Shown: piece after piece, positions 11,001 to 20,373 of the stretch
Layout of the letters: every line of letters starts with the position of its first letter
Numbering within the stretch: position 1 is the stretch's first letter
From: an uncultured Ulvibacter sp.
Lineage (GTDB): Bacteria; Bacteroidota; Bacteroidia; Flavobacteriales; Flavobacteriaceae
Length of the DNA: 64,000 nt
Direction of reading: 5' to 3'
Assembly: GCA_938041335.1 (NCBI GenBank)
Contig: CALIAF010000009.1
Coordinates: 58,370-122,369 of the forward strand
Program-made: the position numbers and the translations under genes
Notes under the pieces: generated by a model
Seen by the model: only the letters and a program-made list of their open reading frames with translations
What the model was told of the DNA's origin: nothing
Databases searched by the model: none

Positions 11001-14000
11001 ATGGTAATTGTTGCCGTCGAAACTGTATTATCTGCATCACACGAAAATGTAGTTGAGACACCAGAAACTTCTAATAAAGTGGGTTCAGTAAGGGTTACAT
11101 CTTGTACTGCTACACAGTCCCGTCCAGAAGTAACTTGTACTGTATAAGTCCCTATAGGCAGCCCAGTAAAAATATTTGTAGTTTGGGCTGGAACAATAAT
11201 AGGTGCAATAATTTCATAGGTATAAATAGGATTATCGTTACTTATGGGTAAGATCACGGTAATGGTACCATCACTATCACCATTACATCTTACATTTGTT
11301 ACTTCCGTAGTGAAAATTACAGGAGTTGCTTCTTCTAAAGTTACTTGTATATCTTCAGTGCACATGGTCACCGTATCGGTCACTGTAACTGTATATGTTC
11401 CTGAAGGTACTCCAGAAAACACATTGACCGTTAACAAGATTGTAGGCGGATTAGGCGCAATAGAATATGCATAGTTTCCTGTTCCTCCAGTAGCGTTTAC
11501 AGTAATTTCTCCATCTTCATCGTCACAGCTAGGTACAGCGGATATCACAGGACTTATATCGAGTGGTGGCGCAATTTCCACAGTGATACTATTTCCGCAG
11601 CCATTAACATCGTTCACTTCTATGGTATGCGTCCCACTGGTCAAATTTGTTATGGTAAAAGGCAAGACCTGAGACAGAAAAGAACCTCCGTCTATACTGA
11701 TACTATATGGCGGAGATCCCGCAGTTGTTAATGTAATATCAATTTCAAAATTTCCTTCGGAAACATCACATTGATTGTTCACTATGCCTGCAATTACAGG
11801 GTCATCGTCTAAAGGAACCACTTGTACAGGCGTGGAAACAATGCAACCAAATGCATCTAAAGCATGCACAAAATAGGATCCGGCATCCACATTAAAGGTG
11901 CTAGGGGTTGCCCATGCAGGGTCTGTATTTGTTGGGGCTGCAGGTGTTGTGGTTATTTGATATAAATAGGGTGCTGTTCCGTTTTGAGCGATGGCACTTA
12001 TAACCCCAGACAAAGGATTACAATTAGCGTTTTGATCTACAGAAGCTGTTAAGCTCAATAAAATAGTGGACTCTGTGATAGAGAACGGAGCAGTTACAAT
12101 ACCACAACCGGCATTGGGTCCTGTAGTTTCTTGAATCAAAACATAATAAGTACCAAAAGGTAATGGTCCTAAATCTGACACAGTAAATGAAGCTCCAGCG
12201 GGTACAATTCCGGTTCCAGAAATTCCTGTGGAAATTTGGGATAGAGAGTCAAAAATCTCGTAGGTAATATTTACGTCAACAGCATACAGACTATTCACAG
12301 TGAATGATACATCGCCATCATCATTACCAGTACAGGTTATATTATCAGAACTAACAGCAGTTGCTGTTAGGCTAGAGTTAGTAGGAATAGCTGTTGTTGC
12401 TGGTTCATAATAGCTGCACATGGTAGATTCATCATAAACGATGAATGTATAGGTAACTCCAGGTGTTAAATTTGTAAAGATTGTGGATTGACTCATTGGA
12501 GGGTTTTCAGGCAACCAATCTCCAGCAGGAAGTGGAAATACCGTCCCAGGTCCTTCATAAATTGCAAAATGAAATGGTCCAGTACTACCTAGTGTAGAAC
12601 TCACTGTCACAACTGCTTCACCGCCCAAAGTACAATCTACAGTGGTCGCTATATCTATGTCTAAATCATCTGGTGGAGAAGCAACTAATACATCTTGAAC
12701 AACTATGGAACATCCATTCGAGTCTACAATATTAATTTCATACAATCCAAAATCAACTACATCAAAACTTACTGAAGTAGAACCCGTTGTATTTAATTCA
12801 GACTCTGAGTATCCGTTAGATCCTGTTACAAAATAATTATAAGGCGGTACTCCACCATTTACACTGTTTATAATAATAGAACCTTGAGAAACACCACCAG
12901 CACCACAAGTGATATCTATACTATCGTAATCTAATACAATAGGATCTGGCTGGTCAATTGTAATCATTTCTGTAGCGGCACACGAATTGGCATCTGTAAT
13001 AGTGATGGTATAGGTTCCTGCAGGTAATCCTGAAGTTTGAGACCCATAGTCAATCCCCGTGGTATCATTGTTTACATTGATACTAAATGGGGGAGTTCCT
13101 GTAGTTGGATCAATCGTAATATTAATCGCTCCGTTTTCATCACCATTACATAAAATAGGTTGTGTTTGTACAATGGCAGTTAATGCTGGAATTGTGATAG
13201 GACTCACCGTTATAATAGGTGATGTTGCTACACATCCATTTGCATCAGTGATTTCAAATTGATAGGTTCCATCTGTACCGGTGGTATATATAAATGGAGT
13301 CCCAGTGGTTCCAAGAGGTAAAAATCCAGCGGCATTTATTGATACTGCATAATTATACGGTGCAGTACCTCCTGCTATAGTTCCAGTGATTATGGCGTCA
13401 GGTGCTGCTGTACAATCTAAGCTTTTTGTTAAGATAGCTTGTACCACAAGTTGCGGTGCTATAATTTGAGCCGGCAAGGTAGTTTCGCATCCAAAGGCAT
13501 CTCTAACAATGATAATGTATGTGCCAGGAATCAAGTTTGAAAAAATAGTACTCGATTGAAAGGGTCCACCGTTTATATTAAACTCAAAAGGAGCTTCACC
13601 AGAGGTCACTTCAATCTCAATCGTCGCGCCATTGTCGGTGTCATAACAAATATCTGAAGTCACACTAATATTTGCTACTGGTGGATTAGGAATTGTTAGG
13701 TCAAATGTTTCAGAGATAACACAACCGTTGGCGTCTTCAACCTCAATGGTGTACGTTCCGCTTTGTGTCAGATTTGTAAATGTATTTGTTGACTGTGTTG
13801 GGAGTATTGCACTATCTGGGAGGGTTAGCGTGTAGGTGTAGTTTCCCCAACCTCCTGTTGTATTGATTACTACACTACCACCACCTATACAAGTAATAGG
13901 AGTGGTTTCTAGCACGATAGCTAATGGGTTCGTGGGCTCAGCTATAGTTACTGTTGCTGTTGCCTCACAATTTGTTGCAGTATCCGTCACTACAATCGTA

Positions 14001-17000
14001 TAATCACCAGCTATTAATCCTGTTAATACAATAGGGGATGGTCCAGTCAAAGGAGTGCCGCCATTAATAGTATATACAAAGGTGGTGGTGCCAGAGACTA
14101 TAAATTGAACTGACCCATCTGCATCACCCACGCAACTTACGTTTGTCTGCGTAATACCTACCACCGATATTGTTGGTAATGGATCTATTGCATATGATTC
14201 ACTATAAACACAATCATTAGCATCTCTAACTTGAAAAATGTAAATATCTGGTGCTAAACCTGGAAACACATTTGAAGTTTGATATGGAGTTACGGCACCT
14301 GCTGGAGCGATTATTTGATACTCTAAAGGAGCTACTCCACCTGCAGTACTTGTAATGGTTACTGTGGTTGTGTTATCAGGACAGGTTAAAGGTGTATTTG
14401 TAAATTGTAAATCTGTTGGAGGATCTAATGCTGTAATAGTAATTTCGTTGGTAACAAAAGTACAGTCATTAGCATCTATTATAGTTACGGTATATGTTCC
14501 TGCCGTTAATCCAGTAAAAGTTGGGTTCGTTTGAAAGTTTACACCATCAATACTGTACATATATGGTGGAGTTCCCCCCGTAACATTAATTACAGTAATA
14601 GTACCCGTTGATGTACAGGTCAAAGGAGCAACTAATTCTGCCTCTCCAGCAATTGGAACATTTGTATTAATAGTGATAGGTTGAAGCGGTGTTACACAAA
14701 CAGAAGGACCATTGGTATATCTTACAACAACATTATAGTTTCCAGCTGCAAGTCCAGTAAATACATTGGAGTTAGTAAAGTTAAAACCACCATTAATACT
14801 ATACTCAAGGCTATTTCCATTTGGATTAGTTACATCAACGGTAATACTTCCATTGTTGTCGCCATCGCATAGAATATCTGTTTTGATTACGGTAAATTCT
14901 GGAGCTAATATGGCTGCAACAGTAATAGTGGTTTGCGCGCTACAATTATTGCTATCGACAACGGTAATGTTATACACTCCTGGTGCTGTAACAATATATT
15001 CTGGATTAGTTTGAAAGTCAGTTGTACTATTGATAAAATAGAAATAGGGAGCCGTGCCTCCTTGTGGATAGATTGTAATTTCACCATCAGCACAGGTTAA
15101 TGGAATTGTTATTGCCGCAGTTACTGTAAGGATGGGTGGCTCAATAATAGTAATATCTTCAGTATAGGTACACCCGTCTTCAGTTTCAACAATAACGGTA
15201 TATAGTCCTGGGTTAAGATTTTCAAAAGCATAGTTGTTCTCTAAAATAGGCCCCACACTATTTACTAATGTTCCTCCTTGGTATAATTCAAAGAAGTATT
15301 GTGGTTCAACGTCATTTGCAGCCAAATAAATTGAACCTTTATCTCCGTTACATAAAGGTTGTGTTATTAGTGTTGAAACAGTAAAATCACGCGCTCTAAC
15401 TAACACATCTGGAATGGTAAACACACAGGCATTTTCTGGAACTCCTATTTGTTGAATATACACTGTATATATACCAGCCGTATTAATTGAAAATACATTA
15501 CTCGCTTGCCAGGTTATACCATCTAAACTATATTCATAACCACTGGGCACATTATTCACAGTAATACTACCTAGCGTAGTACAGATAATATCTGTGACCG
15601 TTACGCTGGGATCAAGAAGGTTTTGATATACATTAAAATAAAATTGGTTAAAACAACCCCCTTGATAATTAATAGTAAGTCTATATTGTCCTGCGTTATT
15701 AGCAATATAATCGGGTCCTGTTCCAACTTCGTTCCAAGTGCAGGCGTCATTTTCGTTTGCACAGTCTGTATTTGTTACTGGAGCACAACTTGACTCATCT
15801 AGTTGTTCCCAAATGATCGAAATTGCTCCGTCAATATCGGTTTCTATTTCTCTGAAATCGTCTTCGCCACATAAAAAGATGTTTGGCAATTCTTTACCAT
15901 CATCAGGACAGATTACAACTTCGTCAGCGTATGGAATTACAGGGTTTTCGATATCACCCCCATACAATTCTACTTCATATTGTTCGACAATAGATTGACA
16001 CGGTGCAATGGCTGTATTAAAAGAATAGTAAGTGCCGGTTGCGGTTACTGTGATCGTTTGCGTAGTTCCAATAACTGGTGCTCCGGTAGGGCTAGTTGAC
16101 CACGAATACGTATCGTATCCATCCGCTGCAGTTAATTGTAAGCTATCTCCGCATAAGGTTTCATTCTGAGTAAAAATACAGTCGTCAAGATCCGCCAGAA
16201 AATTAGTTGCTTGCGGTGAAAGGAGACATCCTGTATTTGTGTTGTAACTTGGATCATCAGATATAATAAATGTAGGATTTAGAGTTCCTTGATAAGTCGC
16301 AAATGCTTGGTTGTTAATAATATTAGAGCAAGAGTCCGCCAATTGTTGGCAAGATTCTACAACCGTTACATCAATTCTTATTTCATATACTGGATCATTC
16401 TCTTCTACCAAATAATCTTCAATATCAAAAATGAGTTCTCGTGTTGCTGCATTATAACTACTTACAGTAACTCCAGCTGGAAGTGTTAAGCCAGTGGGAT
16501 AATCAAAGATAATATTGATGGGTAAAATGTCACGAATTGTAAAATTGGTTGCGTTGTCATTTCCTACATTTTGAAAACCAATTATATAGGTTAAATCTTG
16601 CCCTAGGTTAACTGTTTGACCGCCAATGTCATTGCCAAATTCATCTTCTACTATTTTGGTTAAGACAATGTCTGGTTCAATAATATCTATTGCAAAAGCA
16701 AAAAAGTACGGGAAGTAGGTATCTCCAGCCGTTTCTAAACTTACTATTGCCGAAGTAGCATCATTAGGAATCACGGTATTTCCTGGATTGGGAATACGTA
16801 TAACACCTGTATCAAAACCTAATGTATTCGTACTGTTAGGGTTTCTGTTGATTACTGGTGTGGCATTTAGTTGTGTCACAGAACTGTTAAAGAAATTTTC
16901 GACTGGACGATCAACAGTAGAAATATCTGTCCCATTTATTTTAAGACGATCCCCTGTAATTGGCTTGTCTCCTTCTAAGGTGGCAAAAGCAAAATTTGCT

Positions 17001-17746
17001 CTCACTGGAGCAGGTGCTGGAACCGTTCTAAATCCTGAAACGGGTACATCAACATTTGTATTATTAGCTAAACTAATAGCACTAAAACCATCAAAACCCG
17101 TAATGGACTTTCCAGGAAGCGTTGGGTCTTCATATACTATAAAAAGAGACCAACCTGAAGAATATCCTGTCCCATTATAGGGGTCAAACTCGCTTGTTTC
17201 TCCAACCGCACTAGATACGTTTGCAATAGTATAAGTACCTAAATCGTCCCCATTAAAAGCTGTTACGATATTGGTTACATCTGCAAAACAAGCATACGGA
17301 AAACTATCACCACCATCAACAGAAGTTCCATTTGCTTCAAAAACAACTGTACCAGTAATATCATTATATCCACCGCTCGGACCTTTAAATTTGACCTGTG
17401 TGATGGGTTCGTCGCCATCTGTTACAGCACCCCAATAAAGCCCTGCATATCGTATAACATAACAATTTGGGTTAGGAATATCTAAATCTGCACTCGAAGA
17501 GCTAAAAGTTGTAAGATCACCATCAATATCGATGTACTGCATATCGACATTATGATTATATACCGAGTCATCATTGAAGGGGCTATTATTTGGGCCTAAA
17601 ATGTTATTTCCGATCAATACAATATCTCCTTTAAGATCTTGATCAAATCTAGGAGTAAATGGCACATAATTTTGAGCTAACACCTGTAGGGAAGGTAGAA
17701 GCATGATAAGAATTATTACAATTCTTTTTATAGTTGGCTTGTTCAT
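8075..17746 (-). CDS. Giant SprB-repeat surface adhesin with gliding-motility-type C-terminal sorting domain
   Basis: At 3223 residues this is the largest gene here. It has a signal peptide (ending LQVLAQ), an N-terminal region of about 700 residues that includes a DUF11-like segment (IVLTKIVEDEFGNDIGGQTV), then about 28 SprB-type repeats of 80-90 residues, each opening with a Cys-led strand such as LCNGDENGAINI, RCNGDSDGTITV or ICEGDANGSFSI and containing YTVTVTD-like strands. The final 90 residues are a CHU_C/type B sorting domain (CIPNYFTPNGDGVTDYWYPG, then FDRYGRKVAYL, GRYNGTELPTGDYWY). SprB adhesins are secreted by T9SS and moved along the surface in gliding. It is about half the size of the best-known SprB. 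The neighbours, PorP/SprF and a PorP fusion, fit a complete adhesin cassette. Confidence 0.93.
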   Translation of the reverse strand: MNKPTIKRIVIILIMLLPSLQVLAQNYVPFTPRFDQDLKGDIVLIGNNILGPNNSPFNDDSVYNHNVDMQYIDIDGDLTTFSSSSADLDIPNPNCYVIRYAGLYWGAVTDGDEPITQVKFKGPSGGYNDITGTVVFEANGTSVDGGDSFPYACFADVTNIVTAFNGDDLGTYTIANVSSAVGETSEFDPYNGTGYSSGWSLFIVYEDPTLPGKSITGFDGFSAISLANNTNVDVPVSGFRTVPAPAPVRANFAFATLEGDKPITGDRLKINGTDISTVDRPVENFFNSSVTQLNATPVINRNPNSTNTLGFDTGVIRIPNPGNTVIPNDATSAIVSLETAGDTYFPYFFAFAIDIIEPDIVLTKIVEDEFGNDIGGQTVNLGQDLTYIIGFQNVGNDNATNFTIRDILPINIIFDYPTGLTLPAGVTVSSYNAATRELIFDIEDYLVEENDPVYEIRIDVTVVESCQQLADSCSNIINNQAFATYQGTLNPTFIISDDPSYNTNTGCLLSPQATNFLADLDDCIFTQNETLCGDSLQLTAADGYDTYSWSTSPTGAPVIGTTQTITVTATGTYYSFNTAIAPCQSIVEQYEVELYGGDIENPVIPYADEVVICPDDGKELPNIFLCGEDDFREIETDIDGAISIIWEQLDESSCAPVTNTDCANENDACTWNEVGTGPDYIANNAGQYRLTINYQGGCFNQFYFNVYQNLLDPSVTVTDIICTTLGSITVNNVPSGYEYSLDGITWQASNVFSINTAGIYTVYIQQIGVPENACVFTIPDVLVRARDFTVSTLITQPLCNGDKGSIYLAANDVEPQYFFELYQGGTLVNSVGPILENNYAFENLNPGLYTVIVETEDGCTYTEDITIIEPPILTVTAAITIPLTCADGEITIYPQGGTAPYFYFINSTTDFQTNPEYIVTAPGVYNITVVDSNNCSAQTTITVAAILAPEFTVIKTDILCDGDNNGSITVDVTNPNGNSLEYSINGGFNFTNSNVFTGLAAGNYNVVVRYTNGPSVCVTPLQPITINTNVPIAGEAELVAPLTCTSTGTITVINVTGGTPPYMYSIDGVNFQTNPTFTGLTAGTYTVTIIDANDCTFVTNEITITALDPPTDLQFTNTPLTCPDNTTTVTITSTAGGVAPLEYQIIAPAGAVTPYQTSNVFPGLAPDIYIFQVRDANDCVYSESYAIDPLPTISVVGITQTNVSCVGDADGSVQFIVSGTTTFVYTINGGTPLTGPSPIVLTGLIAGDYTIVVTDTATNCEATATVTIAEPTNPLAIVLETTPITCIGGGSVVINTTGGWGNYTYTLTLPDSAILPTQSTNTFTNLTQSGTYTIEVEDANGCVISETFDLTIPNPPVANISVTSDICYDTDNGATIEIEVTSGEAPFEFNINGGPFQSSTIFSNLIPGTYIIIVRDAFGCETTLPAQIIAPQLVVQAILTKSLDCTAAPDAIITGTIAGGTAPYNYAVSINAAGFLPLGTTGTPFIYTTGTDGTYQFEITDANGCVATSPIITVSPITIPALTAIVQTQPILCNGDENGAINITIDPTTGTPPFSINVNNDTTGIDYGSQTSGLPAGTYTITITDANSCAATEMITIDQPDPIVLDYDSIDITCGAGGVSQGSIIINSVNGGVPPYNYFVTGSNGYSESELNTTGSTSVSFDVVDFGLYEINIVDSNGCSIVVQDVLVASPPDDLDIDIATTVDCTLGGEAVVTVSSTLGSTGPFHFAIYEGPGTVFPLPAGDWLPENPPMSQSTIFTNLTPGVTYTFIVYDESTMCSYYEPATTAIPTNSSLTATAVSSDNITCTGNDDGDVSFTVNSLYAVDVNITYEIFDSLSQISTGISGTGIVPAGASFTVSDLGPLPFGTYYVLIQETTGPNAGCGIVTAPFSITESTILLSLTASVDQNANCNPLSGVISAIAQNGTAPYLYQITTTPAAPTNTDPAWATPSTFNVDAGSYFVHALDAFGCIVSTPVQVVPLDDDPVIAGIVNNQCDVSEGNFEIDITLTTAGSPPYSISIDGGSFLSQVLPFTITNLTSGTHTIEVNDVNGCGNSITVEIAPPLDISPVISAVPSCDDEDGEITVNATGGTGNYAYSIAPNPPTILLTVNVFSGVPSGTYTVTVTDTVTMCTEDIQVTLEEATPVIFTTEVTNVRCNGDSDGTITVILPISNDNPIYTYEIIAPIIVPAQTTNIFTGLPIGTYTVQVTSGRDCVAVQDVTLTEPTLLEVSGVSTTFSCDADNTVSTATITITETGGTPDYTYSINGINFFNTNIFEAVDTGVTQTITIYVRDANGCIATNTVVIDPLPTIIAAAFTIASPIDCNQTGTVTITVTGGSGNFTYQMLPDGAPQASNTFDIDGPGTYYFQINDIDTDCYFLTEPFTVAPFDEIEATLTPIQENDCFGDTNGELQLTIAGYTGAYTYQLIDGTGTPVGVPVAANTLINPEIITGLSSGNYSVVIVQTETPFCTTTSNVVTIGTPPSPLEIEISETSNVTCTNNQGTITAVASGGTMPYEFELTGDATVPYSLDNVFADLSAGTYTVNVRDANGCIESDTITLIEPTPINADFTADTTLLSCFGDQNATITVNNVTGGQGENYTYTLVTINPVSGSSGPQTSNIFENLGAGTYSILITDGFNCVFPSPINIVIDQPDPIIASLVTATTPTCLTDATLTLAAIGGTGIYEYSNNNTFIPILGTFTTSITFPVTDGVYEYFVRDANGCIANVSNEVTIDPLAELDINLASENPEINCTGDNTGTIIATATGGLGDYVYILQDTSGITIPATQSPPGTFTGLTAGVYVVYVESGDCVATSAEIEITEPDTALSVTFDVNDVTCNGDNDGSIEIFTEGGTGIIQYAISPELSQFFETNIFENLAPGIYDVIVQDELGCFITFDFEIMEPLPVLIAIIPDTLIPVICEGDANGSFSITINGGTMPYSVSLDDGEYIIGGPDQGEFDFENLGGGIHTIYVIDSSGCESEWNIPFPDAVFIDPTVEITYVCIDNETGNTITVIVDEDAVDITQLEYSLNDGPYQASNIFENLPPSTDNFVTVQHTNGCMQMTDFFDIQSFTALSLELSEGALNEIVATATGGTGEYQFTLNDDDQGSTNTFIITESGVYTVTVTDSSGCFVSATIEIEFIEICIPNYFTPNGDGVTDYWYPGCAENYPNLHFSIFDRYGRKVAYLRAGQYWDGRYNGTELPTGDYWYVVQLGIENDREFVGHFTLYR
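8580..15595 (-). repeat. Tandem SprB-type coding repeats (about 28 units)
   Basis: Units of roughly 240-270 bp encode the immunoglobulin-like SprB repeats of the giant adhesin. Each has a Cys-Asn/Asp-Gly-Asp strand, a GGT.PY.Y segment, a TFT/NVFTGL.AGTYTV segment and a D.NGC segment. The copies are diverged at the DNA level, so this is an old expansion rather than a recent duplication. Confidence 0.85.
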
Positions 17747-17825
17747 AGGTCTGCTATTTTTGATTCTTTAATCTCCAAAAATCAATTCAGTTGGAGGTGG
17801 GGACCTTTTCTACTGTATGCGATTA

Positions 17826-20372
17826 TTAGTTTTCTATTTTAATTACAGAAATTTTTGAGTTAAACACTTTATTTAATTGAATATCTATTGCTTGATTTGC
17901 TTCTTGTAGTGAATCATATCGCTGGGTATAGATATAATATTTGCTGGTATTGACATCAAAGAAGAATTCAATTTCCTTTATGCCAGAGGCTACTACTTTT
18001 GTTAAAAAACGATCTCTCTTCTCAACACTGCTATGAACAGCAACAACTGTATAAAATCCGTTTTCGGTATTATCAACATTTTTAAGAATTTGTATATTAT
18101 TGTTTCTTTCTTCACCAAAATCTAAACTAGCCGCATCCAAGGGTTCATTGCTCAAAGGCGTATTTGTCTTAATTAATGTCAATTGTGCTTTATCTTGCTC
18201 ATATCTGTCTGTATCGTTATTGTAGGCAGCTCTTTTAATTCTTCTTTTACGTTCAAAAGCGGTGGCTTCATTTATCTCTTTTAATGTGGATAATAAAAAT
18301 GCGCGTGATCTCTCTGTCCCTTTTTGTTCATTTTTAAGAGATTCTATACGTTCTTTAAAAAATAGATTCGTCTCATCTTTTTTATCAGAAACTTCTTTTA
18401 TTCGTTTTCTATACAACGTTTCTAGCGCTTCTATTTCTCTTCCTTGTTCTGCCAGGGTCTTATCGATGTCCTCCTTTAATGTTTCTATAGCTTGGTTTTC
18501 TGCTGTAACACTTTTAAAAGGTTTTGGTGCCACAAATTTCCCTTGCTCGCTCAAGTCATTTTCATTTCTTAAGTCTTCTAAGTCATTGCTTTTAATTGTA
18601 ATAGCCTCGTCTAATGCTTTAAGAATCGTTTTTTGTTCTACCTTCAATTCTTTTACATTAGCATCTCGAGTGTTCATCTCTATACCTGTGTTATCAGTTG
18701 GATTAGCAATAGCCTCTTCTTTAGCAAGCTTTTCAGCTTCCAATGCAGTTGATATTCTTTCTTGCTCCTCTCTTTCTAACTGTAATTTGTTTTCGGCTTC
18801 AATTTTTAGCTGTGCATCAGCCTTCTCTTTAGCTAGTAGTTCTGCAGCGATTCGCTCTTGAGCTTCTCTTTCTAACTGTAATTTATTTTCTGCTTCAATT
18901 TTTAGTTGTGCATCGGCATCCTCTTTTGCTTTTAACGCTGCCGCGATTCTTTCATTCTCTTTATTTTCTTGTTTTATTTGCATTTCCGCCGCTATTCTTT
19001 CCTGTTCTTCAGCATCAATTTTTAATTGCTTTTCATTCGCCTTTATTTCAGCTTCTAATGCTTTTACGACATTCTCGGCTGCTATTCTTGCACGTTGAGC
19101 TTCTTCGGCTTCAGTTCTAGATTCTGCTTCAATTCTTTCACTCACTTCAAATTCTGCTGTCGCTTTATTTTCTGCTGCGATTCTTTCTTGTTCCTTTACA
19201 TTAGTAGCAACTTTGTTTTCTTTTGCTATTCTATTGCGTTCATCTGCTTCGGCCTTCTTTTCTGCGGCAATCTTTGTTTTCGTATCAACACCTATGATTT
19301 CTTCTATTTCTTTTAAGGAATTTTCAGCTTCTGGCAAGGGAGCAGGCTCAATTGTTGGATTTGCTTGCGCCACCACTACTTTTTTCTTTGCCTTTTTCTT
19401 TTTACCTGTACTAGGCATTATAAGTCCAGCCATGTCGTCATCACGACTGTAATCATAATAATTGTTGTTTTTAAATCTGTAGGCTAAAGTAAACTCGTGT
19501 GCAGCACCTAAATCTGTAAGACCCATGAAGGGTTTTTCATAATTATATTCTATGGCTAATTGAGGTGTTAGATTAACCCCAATACCTCCAGAAGCACCAT
19601 AAATAGTATTGTATCCTGCTTGTACCCATATTCCTTTAGGTACTGTCAACATCAACACTCCAGACAACACAGTATCGTTTTTTTGAAATTCTGTTTTTCC
19701 AAGAGCAGAAAATCTACTTTCTCCAAAGAAGCCATAGCCGCCTAAATATCCCGTATACATTATATGACCTTGAATTCCTTTTTCTGAATTCTCATCAAGG
19801 AGTGTAGAAGAATTAAAATTATAGGTAACCACATTAGAAAGCGTCAAACCAAAATCCATAAATCCCGTTCCATAATTGAAACTTGGACTCGCAGTGACTA
19901 GAAAATTTGAAGGTATATTGTTTAGGGCTGGATCTTGGAGGTTAACATTCACATTCCCCGTGTTGATTCCGCTTTTATATGCTCCTATATTTGTGCCGAA
20001 TGTAAAGTTACTATCTTCTTGTATTCGTATATTATATGCAAAATTTGTAATCGCCCCAAACATAGATAATACTCCGTAGTCCTGCTGAAAAACGGCCAGA
20101 CCTGCACCCATATTTTCTTTTAATCTACCCGAAAAGTTAAAGAGGTATGTAGATGGAGCATCTTCAATAGCTATAAATTCTCTTTTATTGGTCGCGGAGA
20201 TATATTTATTTTGCTCTCTTACAAAACTGAAGGTTGGGTTTTCTAAAAACCGATTAAACATCAGAGAATTTCTTGCAGGAATATCCAGACCAAACGCCCC
20301 GTTCTCCGCTTGAGAATAGGTGATCTGTATGACACAGAAAATGAGAAAGATATGTATACCTGCAGTTTTCAC
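17826..20372 (-). CDS. PorP/SprF-like barrel fused to a coiled coil and SPOR-like C-terminus
   Basis: The 848-residue product has three parts. Residues 1-310 are a PorP/SprF-like beta barrel with signal peptide (ITYSQ) and the opening ARNSLMFNRFLENPTFSF. Residues about 350-580 are a Glu/Lys/Ala-rich coiled coil with repeats such as ERIAAE and QLKIEAENKLQLERE; one 32-residue unit is nearly duplicated. After a second helical region, the last 85 residues (GFYTVVAVHSSVEKRDRF, YYIYTQRYDSLQEANQAI) look like a SPOR domain, which binds denuded peptidoglycan. The start codon is GTG at 20372, one base after the stop of the preceding gene, so translation is coupled. A barrel tied by a periplasmic rod to peptidoglycan is an inference from this order. 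Confidence 0.85.
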   Translation of the reverse strand: MKTAGIHIFLIFCVIQITYSQAENGAFGLDIPARNSLMFNRFLENPTFSFVREQNKYISATNKREFIAIEDAPSTYLFNFSGRLKENMGAGLAVFQQDYGVLSMFGAITNFAYNIRIQEDSNFTFGTNIGAYKSGINTGNVNVNLQDPALNNIPSNFLVTASPSFNYGTGFMDFGLTLSNVVTYNFNSSTLLDENSEKGIQGHIMYTGYLGGYGFFGESRFSALGKTEFQKNDTVLSGVLMLTVPKGIWVQAGYNTIYGASGGIGVNLTPQLAIEYNYEKPFMGLTDLGAAHEFTLAYRFKNNNYYDYSRDDDMAGLIMPSTGKKKKAKKKVVVAQANPTIEPAPLPEAENSLKEIEEIIGVDTKTKIAAEKKAEADERNRIAKENKVATNVKEQERIAAENKATAEFEVSERIEAESRTEAEEAQRARIAAENVVKALEAEIKANEKQLKIDAEEQERIAAEMQIKQENKENERIAAALKAKEDADAQLKIEAENKLQLEREAQERIAAELLAKEKADAQLKIEAENKLQLEREEQERISTALEAEKLAKEEAIANPTDNTGIEMNTRDANVKELKVEQKTILKALDEAITIKSNDLEDLRNENDLSEQGKFVAPKPFKSVTAENQAIETLKEDIDKTLAEQGREIEALETLYRKRIKEVSDKKDETNLFFKERIESLKNEQKGTERSRAFLLSTLKEINEATAFERKRRIKRAAYNNDTDRYEQDKAQLTLIKTNTPLSNEPLDAASLDFGEERNNNIQILKNVDNTENGFYTVVAVHSSVEKRDRFLTKVVASGIKEIEFFFDVNTSKYYIYTQRYDSLQEANQAIDIQLNKVFNSKISVIKIEN

Positions 20373-20373
20373 T

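Noticed and set aside
8580..15595. CRISPR-like or satellite repeat array
   Set aside because: The repeats are in frame, 240-270 bp long, diverged and encode SprB-type protein units.
16788..17180. 130-codon plus-strand frame inside the giant adhesin
   Set aside because: It is antisense to a clear coding region with a continuous adhesin translation and has no family features.
18262..18861. 199-codon plus-strand frame opposite the coiled-coil part of the PorP fusion
   Set aside because: The Ser/Phe-rich translation is the mirror of Glu/Lys/Ala-rich coiled-coil codons; there is no promoter or conserved motif.
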